From NCBI GenBank assembly GCA_026387555.1, contig JAPLLM010000035.1:1-5260 (forward strand): a stretch of DNA of 5,260 nucleotides, given 5' to 3'. The position numbers and the translations under genes are program-made. Below, one piece after another: positions 1 to 4,860 of the stretch (positions are counted from its first letter, which is position 1; the number at the start of each line of letters is the position of its first letter). The DNA is from Candidatus Omnitrophota bacterium. Lineage in GTDB: Bacteria > Omnitrophota > Gorgyraeia > Gygaellales > Profunditerraquicolaceae. A model generated the notes under the pieces. The model worked only from the letters and a program-made list of their open reading frames with translations, had not been told where the DNA came from and made no database searches.

Positions 1-66
1 AAAGCGGCAGTCTTGAAAACTGTTGTGGGTGCAAGCCCACCCTGGGTTCGAATCCCAGCCCCACCG
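1..66 (+). tRNA. tRNA-Ser(UGA), 5' truncated by the window edge
   Basis: The window opens inside the D arm, so roughly 24 bases of the 5' end are missing. The anticodon stem pairs 7-11 with 19-23 around a seven-base loop, with anticodon TGA at 14-16. A long variable arm pairs 25-30 with 35-40 around a GCAA tetraloop, which is diagnostic of a class II tRNA. The T stem pairs 42-46 with 54-58 around TTCGAAT. The 3' acceptor strand is 59-65 with discriminator G at 66. No CCA is encoded (AAT follows), so CCA must be added after transcription. It reads UCA and, by wobble, other UCN codons. Confidence 0.95.
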
Positions 67-80
67 AATTTAATATGAGA

Positions 81-112
81 GATCCTTCGTCCACTATGGC
101 GGATTCAGGATC
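81..112. repeat. Imperfect palindrome (REP-like) between tRNA genes
   Basis: GATCC at 81-85 pairs with GGATC at 108-112, extended by T86-A107. After an internal mismatch, TCC at 90-92 pairs with GGA at 101-103. The spacing is too compact for a gene and there is no T-run, so it is not an ordinary terminator. The layout of CCTTCG on one arm and TTCAGG on the other resembles dispersed intergenic palindromes seen in many bacterial genomes, but only one copy lies in this window, so repetitiveness is inferred. It could also act in processing of the tRNA precursor. The rest of the 67-143 spacer holds no convincing promoter. Confidence 0.45.
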
Positions 113-143
113 CAAATTTCAGATTATTTATAGCGGAAAATTT

Positions 144-230
144 GGAGAGTTGGCAGAGCGGTTGAATGCGGCGGTCTCGAAAACCGTTATCGTCGTAAGA
201 CGATCGGAGGTTCAAATCCTCCACTCTCCG
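144..230 (+). tRNA. tRNA-Ser(CGA)
   Basis: Complete 87-base class II tRNA. The acceptor stem pairs 144-150 with 223-229 in seven Watson-Crick pairs, with discriminator G at 230. The anticodon stem pairs 171-175 with 183-187, loop CTCGAAA, anticodon CGA at 178-180, reading UCG. The long variable arm pairs 189-194 with 199-204 around a GTAA loop. The T stem pairs 206-210 with 218-222. No CCA is encoded (TTT follows). The downstream coding gene begins only eight bases after the discriminator base, so 3' processing of this tRNA would define the 5' end of that mRNA. Confidence 0.97.
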
Positions 231-238
231 TTTAAATT

Positions 239-1153
239 ATGAATACTAGGCAAAAAAGTGCGATATTGATATTTGTTTTCTGTTTATCCCTTTGTGCGGC
301 GTTTGCGGGATACCGTTTTATTTCCTATGCCCATAGGCAAGGGGTGATTCTGGCAAATCGTAAAGCCGCCTGGGTTGAGCTTAAGAACGAACTTAATAGC
401 GAAGTTGGTTCTTACAAAGGAAAAGCCGGCATTGTGGTAAAAGATTTACGCACGGGTTGGAAGGTTTCTTTTAATGAGGACCAGTCTTTTCCTTCCGCAA
501 GCCTCGTGAAGATCCCCATTATGGCGGCAAGCTTTAAAGCGGCGCAGGAAGGGAAGATCAACCTTGACGATAGCATGATCTTGAAAGGCTCATACAAGGT
601 CCCCGGTTCGGGAATCTTGAAGAATGTACCCGCGGGGACTCCTGTTAAAGTAAGCAGGCTGATGGAGTTGATGGTTACGGAGAGCGATAACACGGCAGCG
701 AATATGCTCATCGATTTATTAGGGTTTAATTATATCAATGATTATTCCAGGCATTTAGGTTTGGAAGAGACAAATCTTTCGCGTAAGATGATGGATTTTC
801 GCCATAGAAGAAGGGGAGTTGAGAATTATACTACTCCTGAAGATATGGCGTATATTCTGGAAAAGATCTACAGAAAACAACTGTTAAACGACGGCGCGTC
901 GCAGGAATGTTTGAATCTTCTCATCTGCCAAAGGTACAATGACCGCTTGCCGGCTAAACTACCCATTGGAACAAAGGTCGCGCATAAGACGGGTTTAGAG
1001 CGCAACGTCTGCCATGATGTAGGAATAATTTTTGCGCAAAAGGGAGATCTGATCGTCTGCGTATTGACCAAACACCTAAGCACGAGCAGGCAATCAAAAG
1101 AATTCATAGCGAAAGTCGCGCTGTCAGCGTATAATTACAGCCAGAAGATTTGA
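239..1153 (+). CDS. Membrane-anchored class A beta-lactamase-like serine hydrolase
   Basis: This 304-residue protein has a hydrophobic N-terminal segment at about 8-24, without a convincing lipobox, so it is likely anchored with its catalytic domain outside the cytoplasmic membrane. The penicillin-recognising fold shows SLVK at 88-91 (nucleophile Ser88, Lys91), SDN at 149-151 and KTG at 250-252. Spacing between motifs (61 and 101 residues) is close to class A beta-lactamases (60 and 104). The omega-loop region around 182-190 has no Glu matching E166; the nearest acid is Asp186. It may therefore be a peptidoglycan-directed or other serine hydrolase rather than an efficient beta-lactamase. The ATG is preferred because a TAA lies in frame at 233-235 and the next Met is inside the domain. 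No SD is visible. It is squeezed between two serine tRNAs and is probably co-transcribed with them. Confidence 0.9.
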   Translation: MNTRQKSAILIFVFCLSLCAAFAGYRFISYAHRQGVILANRKAAWVELKNELNSEVGSYKGKAGIVVKDLRTGWKVSFNEDQSFPSASLVKIPIMAASFKAAQEGKINLDDSMILKGSYKVPGSGILKNVPAGTPVKVSRLMELMVTESDNTAANMLIDLLGFNYINDYSRHLGLEETNLSRKMMDFRHRRRGVENYTTPEDMAYILEKIYRKQLLNDGASQECLNLLICQRYNDRLPAKLPIGTKVAHKTGLERNVCHDVGIIFAQKGDLIVCVLTKHLSTSRQSKEFIAKVALSAYNYSQKI

Positions 1154-1158
1154 GATTT

Positions 1159-1246
1159 GGAGAGGTGCCAGAGCGGTCGAATGGGCATGTCTGGAGAACA
1201 TGTGACTCGCAAGGGTCCCTGGGTTCGAATCCCAGCCTCTCCGCCA
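1159..1246 (+). tRNA. tRNA-Ser(GGA) with encoded CCA
   Basis: Complete class II tRNA. The acceptor stem pairs 1159-1165 with 1236-1242, discriminator G at 1243, followed directly by CCA at 1244-1246. The anticodon stem pairs 1186-1190 with 1198-1202, loop CTGGAGA, anticodon GGA at 1193-1195, reading UCC and UCU. The variable arm pairs 1204-1208 with 1213-1217 around GCAA. The T stem pairs 1219-1223 with 1231-1235. It starts five bases after the stop codon of the serine hydrolase gene. With the UGA and CGA isoacceptors upstream it completes decoding of the UCN serine box; no GCU isoacceptor for AGY is present here. Confidence 0.97.
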
Positions 1247-1260
1247 TTGTTGACGCTCAG

Positions 1261-1295
1261 GCGAACCCTATCCAGTGTTTTTGGTTAGGGTTCGC
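1261..1295. repeat. Strong 10-bp inverted repeat downstream of the tRNA cluster
   Basis: GCGAACCCTA at 1261-1270 is perfectly complementary to TAGGGTTCGC at 1286-1295. Two more pairs lie inside (1272-1273 with 1283-1284) beyond one mismatch. The loop is T-rich, but neither side is followed by a T-run, so a canonical intrinsic terminator is not shown. It begins 14 bases after the tRNA CCA, a typical place for a tRNA operon terminator or a mobile-element boundary. The rest of the 1247-1369 spacer has a short CTGAG/CTCAG hairpin at 1313-1324 and a weak -10-like TATAAG at 1336-1341 with no good -35. Confidence 0.6.
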
Positions 1296-1357
1296 TGGGC
1301 TGAATACATGTGCTGAGAACTCAGTTTATAGGCAATATAAGCTAGATAATCGTGCCG

Positions 1358-1363
1358 AGGAGG
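1358..1363 (+). promoter_or_regulatory. Ribosome binding site deciding the ATG start at 1370
   Basis: AGGAGG lies six bases upstream of ATG 1370. An in-frame GTG at 1352 would place this site inside the coding region and has no SD of its own, so the ATG is the better start. Confidence 0.8.
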
Positions 1364-1369
1364 GACCTT

Positions 1370-1624
1370 ATGAAGATTAAGAAGATTGTTGCAAGGGAAG
1401 GGCTGATCATATTAGGGTTTGTGCTTCTGGCGGCAATAATATATTTCACAGGCACTCATACACAAGTTAAATGGGAGCAATATAGGGTAAGTCCAGAACC
1501 CCCATCACTTTTAGTGTTATGGGCCAATGGCTCCTTGGGTTTAATGGCTGGTTTTTATGGATATCTTTCTTGTTTGCTCGTTCGGTTTATTATTTGGTCA
1601 ATTAAAGTATTAAAACAAAAATAA
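1370..1624 (+). CDS. Small two-helix membrane protein of unknown function
   Basis: 84 residues, not recognised as a named family. A short basic N-terminus (MKIKKIVAR) precedes a first membrane segment at about 10-28, then a polar loop of roughly 25 residues containing Pro and Glu. A second hydrophobic segment runs at about 53-80 and ends in a basic tail (KVLKQK). The inside-positive charges at both ends suggest both termini are cytoplasmic, with the loop outside. The start is fixed by an AGGAGG site six bases upstream. It is followed after 17 bases by another membrane-associated gene on the same strand, so the two probably form a small operon. I see no catalytic motif. Its shape would suit an accessory subunit, small regulator of a membrane complex or toxin-like peptide, but nothing in the sequence chooses among these. 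Confidence 0.7.
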   Translation: MKIKKIVAREGLIILGFVLLAAIIYFTGTHTQVKWEQYRVSPEPPSLLVLWANGSLGLMAGFYGYLSCLLVRFIIWSIKVLKQK

Positions 1625-1641
1625 GGGCGCCCAATAGGTTT

Positions 1642-2184
1642 ATGAATATTGATTGGATAAACATAATAGTTGGTGGATTGCTGGGGACGCTTCTTGGGTT
1701 TTTACTTGTTAAGATTTCGGATTGGTCACGAAAAGCGCGGTTTCATTTCTCAGGGTTTCAGGAATGCGGTGTAAATTTTGGGACCCTTTATAAAATAAAT
1801 TTCACAATCGAAGGGTGTCTTGATCCAGGTATGTCCTGTATTAGGATAACCGGTAAAGGGTATTCCACCTTTGCGAAATGGGATGAAACGCCAAGTCCGC
1901 TTAAAGATGATAAATTAGGAAGTTTTATTGCTGAAATGGTTCCCTCAACTTATTATCAGCCGATTTTCTTGAAAAAAGAGTATAGCGTTCCAGTGATTAT
2001 TCAAGAAAGTGATAATGATAAGAAGAGATTTGTTTTTGATGGCTGGTGGTTTGGCAAGGATAAAGGATATTTTCATGGTCAGGAATTAATCGAAGGCGAT
2101 GATGTGACATTAAATATTCTTGGCGGCAATGGACTTAATTGGATAAAGACATTTAAGGTCAAAGATATTGTAAGTTGCGGTTAG
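1642..2184 (+). CDS. Single-anchor membrane protein with a beta-rich soluble domain, unknown function
   Basis: 180 residues, family not recognised. One hydrophobic segment at about 7-23 contains a Gly-rich stretch (GGLLGTLLGF) and is followed by basic residues (K24, R30, K31, R33), which suggests the C-terminal domain stays cytoplasmic. Residues about 33-178 alternate hydrophobic and polar residues in a beta-strand-like way, with Gly and aromatic clusters such as GWWFGKDKGYFHG at 134-146. Cysteines are at 42, 59, 66 and 179. No catalytic signature is evident. The start has only a weak TAGG three to four bases upstream, so translation may depend on the preceding gene 17 bases away. A palindrome, GGGCGCCC, lies at 1625-1632 in that gap. 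Convergent with the glycosyltransferase-like gene; no clear terminator follows. Confidence 0.7.
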   Translation: MNIDWINIIVGGLLGTLLGFLLVKISDWSRKARFHFSGFQECGVNFGTLYKINFTIEGCLDPGMSCIRITGKGYSTFAKWDETPSPLKDDKLGSFIAEMVPSTYYQPIFLKKEYSVPVIIQESDNDKKRFVFDGWWFGKDKGYFHGQELIEGDDVTLNILGGNGLNWIKTFKVKDIVSCG

Positions 2185-2282
2185 TTTTCGCATAGAATTA
2201 CGAAACCGCGTCTGCCGTTACGAATAGCTATTTTCACAAGTAGTTGAATTTCTTTGGGATATGGGGTTCGCTTACCGTCCAC
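2181..2282 (-). CDS. Possible short reading frame or gene remnant, weakly supported
   Basis: On the minus strand a frame open through the 2185-2296 spacer ends in TAA at 2181-2183, interleaved with the TAG of the convergent gene at 2182-2184. From GTG at 2280-2282 it gives 33 residues containing KRTPYPKEIQ and LLVKIAIRNGRRG, which reads like plausible protein. The same frame continues open upstream into the 3' end of the glycosyltransferase-like gene (the -1 frame relative to it). No SD or ATG is present. It could be a remnant of a longer gene, a frameshifted extension, or chance. I do not recognise it. Confidence 0.17.
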   Translation of the reverse strand: MDGKRTPYPKEIQLLVKIAIRNGRRGFVILCEN

Positions 2283-2296
2283 GACTACCCGAATTT

Positions 2297-3964
2297 TTAT
2301 TTTGTTTTCCCCTGCAATGGGTCGGCGTTGATTTTTATGATGCGGACACTGTCGATATTGTAGACTTCCCTGAAGTATTCCCGGTTTTCGAATTTCTCTT
2401 CGTTTACCTTCACACCAAAACCCTTACAACTGCCTCCGCCGATATTTCCCGAACTGATCAATAAGGGGCTGATATATATGGCGGTACAGCGGTATTTAAG
2501 CATCAGGTCCCTGGCTATTTTAGGATCAGGAGTGGTGTAAATAGTGCATATGTCATCCTGCACTACCGCCGGATACGTGATATAAGGCAGGTTAGTATTC
2601 TTAAGCGGGAACAATCCTCCCAAAAGAGCCCTTCCGCCGCAAACTCCGGCGAACATCTGCGAAAAATAATAATCCGCGATTATCCTGTCGTTTTTGGTGC
2701 TATTATTGCGAAACCAGACCATCGCCTGGTATTCCTGTCTATTAAGTCCGGAGTTTTGAAAGAGCAATTTTGTTTTGCTGATATAGATCAAATCGACGCA
2801 GAATACGGCGCTTAAAACCATTACGGTTATAAAACAGGTTAATTTCTTAAATTTTACTTTTTGGATTAAGAATTTTGCGCCGACCCACCCAACCATTAAC
2901 GCCAATGGCTGGGAGAGAAAGCAATGGAAGCGGTAACCCTCCAACGGCTTGTAAACAGTATACCAGGATAGATCCAGGCGGTGGATCAGTTTTAGTATCG
3001 CTTCGTTCTGGGTCTCTATAAAGGGTATGATTATCCATACCAGAGGGAGCCAGTCATAACGGTTGCATTTACGCGGTTCACTCAAGATCTTCCAAAAATA
3101 AAGGAAGCTGGCTATTAAGCCTAAGCCTCCGGCTATTATGCCATAATGTTGAAGCTGCGCTATTGGGTCCTTGTATCCGGAAGAGGTAGCTAATTTAAAT
3201 ATCCACCAGGAATAAAGATTGTGCGGGCCCCACCAGAAGGCGGTGATCAATTGCGAAATCAGTACCGCGGCAAAAAAATCCAGGATTTTCTTCCATTGAA
3301 AAGCGCTCTTTATAAAGATTAGCAAGGCAATCGGCAGGAGCATAGCGAGGGCAAGAAAATATGTGAGGTGGGTCATGAAGTTTACGGCAAGAATGACTGC
3401 GAAAACAGCGATCCAATTGAGGCGCCCTATTTTTGAAGAGATCCGGTCGTTTCTTATCAATAAAAGGAGTATATAGGCAGGCATTAAGAATATAGTAAAA
3501 GATGTGGGAGTGGTTATTCCCGTCCAATAGATAAAAGAAGGGGTGAGTGCCAGGACAATAGTACTTATGTAAGCAGCTGCCCGGCCAAAGAGCCAGCGGC
3601 TAAGAAAATATAAGGTGAGGGGGGTGAGCGTTTCGATAAAAGGCATGATGCGCGAACAGACCGTAGGCAGGTCAAAGGATGAGATCTTTACCAGTATCCC
3701 CAAGACAATCGGCCCCAAGGGAGGATACCAAAAAGGGACATGTCCGTAAGCTAAGTAGCGCAGGCAGTATTGAGGCAGGCTTCCGTGGTCGAGAAAATAC
3801 TGCGCCATTGCCAGCCTCTCCCAGACATCGGCGTTCATGGTCAAAAAGTGCGGATCGATCAAAAGCCTCGGCCAGAGACGGAAAAAGAGGCCAAGAAAAT
3901 AAACCAGCCCCAGAAATAGCCACTCGATGCGGTTAAGGCGGAATGATTCAACGGTTTTTTCCAT
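2297..3964 (-). CDS. Multi-pass GT-C/STT3-like membrane glycosyltransferase
   Basis: 555 residues with about 11-12 hydrophobic segments between 13 and 394, then a soluble C-terminal region from about 410. After the first helix comes an external loop with acidic residues (D37, D46 in NADVWERLAMAQYFLDHG) and then WYPPLGP at 79-85. This is the layout of the first loop in GT-C enzymes that use polyprenyl-phosphate sugars. GYRFHCFLSQPLAL at 343-356 precedes the last helices. The start of the soluble part, VWFRNNSTKNDRIIADYY at 416-433, aligns by eye with the region of STT3/AglB that carries WWDYG; here it reads IADYY, keeping Asp431 and Tyr432. The likely role is transfer of a lipid-linked sugar on the outer membrane face; donor and acceptor are unknown. 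The ATG lies immediately downstream of a promoter, so the mRNA may be leaderless. Divergent from a flippase-like gene pair. Confidence 0.72.
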   Translation of the reverse strand: MEKTVESFRLNRIEWLFLGLVYFLGLFFRLWPRLLIDPHFLTMNADVWERLAMAQYFLDHGSLPQYCLRYLAYGHVPFWYPPLGPIVLGILVKISSFDLPTVCSRIMPFIETLTPLTLYFLSRWLFGRAAAYISTIVLALTPSFIYWTGITTPTSFTIFLMPAYILLLLIRNDRISSKIGRLNWIAVFAVILAVNFMTHLTYFLALAMLLPIALLIFIKSAFQWKKILDFFAAVLISQLITAFWWGPHNLYSWWIFKLATSSGYKDPIAQLQHYGIIAGGLGLIASFLYFWKILSEPRKCNRYDWLPLVWIIIPFIETQNEAILKLIHRLDLSWYTVYKPLEGYRFHCFLSQPLALMVGWVGAKFLIQKVKFKKLTCFITVMVLSAVFCVDLIYISKTKLLFQNSGLNRQEYQAMVWFRNNSTKNDRIIADYYFSQMFAGVCGGRALLGGLFPLKNTNLPYITYPAVVQDDICTIYTTPDPKIARDLMLKYRCTAIYISPLLISSGNIGGGSCKGFGVKVNEEKFENREYFREVYNIDSVRIIKINADPLQGKTK

Positions 3965-3971
3965 AGCAAGA

Positions 3972-3977
3972 ATTATA
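3972..3977 (-). promoter_or_regulatory. Extended -10 promoter of the glycosyltransferase-like gene
   Basis: Read on the minus strand, TGG precedes a perfect TATAAT, giving a consensus extended -10 (TGnTATAAT). The -35 position at 17-bp spacing (3995-4000) reads TTTTCC, a weak match, as is usual with extended -10 elements. Transcription would begin near 3964-3966, essentially at the A of the ATG at 3964, so the mRNA would have no leader and no SD. Confidence 0.65.
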
Positions 3978-4016
3978 CCACAGTTTTTGTAATAGGAAAA
4001 TATCCGTATTAATCAG

Positions 4017-4045
4017 TTGAGTTTTTAGGTTTTTTCTTATATAAT
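4017..4045 (+). promoter_or_regulatory. Sigma70-type promoter of the small transporter pair
   Basis: TTGAGT at 4017-4022 (four of six matches to TTGACA) is separated by exactly 17 bp from a perfect TATAAT at 4040-4045. The expected start of transcription near 4052 leaves about 12 bases before ATG 4064, AT-rich and without an SD. It is back to back with the minus-strand promoter 40 bp away, so a regulator binding in between could control both directions. Confidence 0.7.
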
Positions 4046-4063
4046 AAACCAAACTTTCAAAAA

Positions 4064-4480
4064 ATGTTTAAGAAAAGTAGAGTTACATTTAAAATCTTAT
4101 TTTTTCTTGTTTCCGTAGACGCGCTGGAGACTGTCACCCAGCTTTGTTTTAAGAAGAGCGTTATCGGGCATATGGGGTTTCAGGTCGATTCCCTTACAAA
4201 TGCCGCTCTCTTCTTAAAATATGCTGTACTCTCGCCCTATCTCTGGTTTGGTCTTACTTCGGTAATCCTTACTTTTGTCATCTGGTCGACCATACTATCT
4301 AAGATCGATTTAAGCGTAGCTGTCCCGGTCTGCAGTTTCAGTTATGTTTTTATACCTCTGGCTTCGATGTTTTTCTTCAAGGAACAGATAAACTTTTTGA
4401 GATGGTCGGGAATAGTTAGTATTCTTATCGGCGTCATTCTTGTTTCCTTAAGCTCCGGGCATAAGGAGGGGGCTAGCTAA
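4064..4480 (+). CDS. Four-helix DMT/EamA-like protein, ArnE/SMR-type subunit 1
   Basis: 138 residues, the length of SMR and ArnE/ArnF proteins and half of a full EamA transporter. Helices lie at about 8-28, 57-78, 83-105 and 112-130. In helix 1, E22 followed by TQLCFKKS keeps the spacing of the EmrE Glu14 to Lys22 and Ser24 pattern (Glu22, Lys30, Ser32); TQLCFK also recalls GQLCQK of ArnE. Later sections match the superfamily pattern: LSKIDLSVAVPV in helix 3, FFKE at its end and RWSGIVSILIGVILVS in helix 4. It probably forms a heterodimer with the next gene product, whose start overlaps its stop by one base. The substrate is unknown: lipid-linked sugar (ArnE/F-like) or a small molecule (SMR-like). 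Led by its own promoter, with no SD. Confidence 0.8.
   Translation: MFKKSRVTFKILFFLVSVDALETVTQLCFKKSVIGHMGFQVDSLTNAALFLKYAVLSPYLWFGLTSVILTFVIWSTILSKIDLSVAVPVCSFSYVFIPLASMFFFKEQINFLRWSGIVSILIGVILVSLSSGHKEGAS
4464..4469 (+). promoter_or_regulatory. Ribosome binding site for the second transporter subunit
   Basis: AGGAGG lies inside the end of the preceding gene, ten bases before ATG 4480. With the TAATG stop-start overlap it indicates translational coupling, which would keep the two subunits in balance. Confidence 0.75.
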
Positions 4481-4860
4481 TGAAGGGCGGGATTGTTTTT
4501 GTTTTTATTCTAATAACGCTTACCAGTATCTGCGATACGATAAGCCAGCTTTTTTTGAAATCCGTGATTAACTCGCTGGACTTTCATATTAACAGTGTTA
4601 AGAAGGCCTTTCAGTTTGTTCTTATGATAATGAAAGTCTACCGGGTCTGGATAGGTTTCTTGTTCAGTACTTTATCATTGTGCATATGGCTGCTTGTCCT
4701 TTCCAAGGCGGAATTGAATTTCGCCTTTTCCGTGGACAGTATGCATTATATTTTTATCGCTTTTGCTTCGGCTTTGATCTTAAAAGAAAAATTCGGGACT
4801 ACTCGCTGGCTGGGTACGCTGGCTATCGTGGCAGGTATCGCGTTGGTTACGGTAAGCTGA
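4480..4860 (+). CDS. Four-helix DMT/EamA-like protein, ArnF/SMR-type subunit 2
   Basis: 126 residues with four predicted helices at about 4-26, 55-74, 80-101 and 108-125. It parallels the preceding gene: helix 1 has D19 followed by TISQLFLK (Asp19 to Lys27, the same eight-residue spacing as Glu22 to Lys30 in its partner), helix 3 starts at LSKAELNFAFSV and ends ILKEKF, and helix 4 is RWLGTLAIVAGIALVTVS. The pair are therefore diverged paralogues, with an Asp replacing the membrane Glu in this one. Start and stop overlap (TAATG), and the SD inside the upstream gene supports obligate co-expression, as in ArnE/ArnF or two-gene SMR systems. It ends in TGA directly against the stop of the convergent AMMECR1 gene. 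Confidence 0.8.
   Translation: MKGGIVFVFILITLTSICDTISQLFLKSVINSLDFHINSVKKAFQFVLMIMKVYRVWIGFLFSTLSLCIWLLVLSKAELNFAFSVDSMHYIFIAFASALILKEKFGTTRWLGTLAIVAGIALVTVS

Noticed and set aside
67..143. Promoter for tRNA-Ser(CGA) in the tRNA spacer
   Set aside because: AT-rich -10-like strings around 128-133 have no matching -35; read-through from upstream is as likely.
412..1107. Minus-strand frames of 99 and 79 codons
   Set aside because: Antisense to the serine hydrolase, whose three catalytic motifs fix the coding strand.
1261..1295. Intrinsic terminator for the tRNA operon
   Set aside because: The stem is strong, but no T-run follows on either strand, so it is kept as an inverted repeat only.
1150..1380. 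76-codon plus-strand frame across the third tRNA
   Set aside because: It translates tRNA-Ser(GGA) and the inverted repeat, a well-known kind of spurious reading frame; no SD, and it overlaps real features.
2184..2206. Terminator hairpin after the 180-residue gene
   Set aside because: Only about five pairs with a ten-base loop and no T-run.
2261..2464. Plus-strand 67-codon frame
   Set aside because: Mostly antisense to the C-terminal end of the STT3-like gene, with low-complexity Phe/Val composition typical of a shadow frame and no SD.
3679..3936. Plus-strand 85-codon frame, and minus-strand frames at 3672-3923, 3195-3527 and 2847-3038
   Set aside because: All lie within the 555-residue membrane protein gene, whose helices and motifs identify the true frame.
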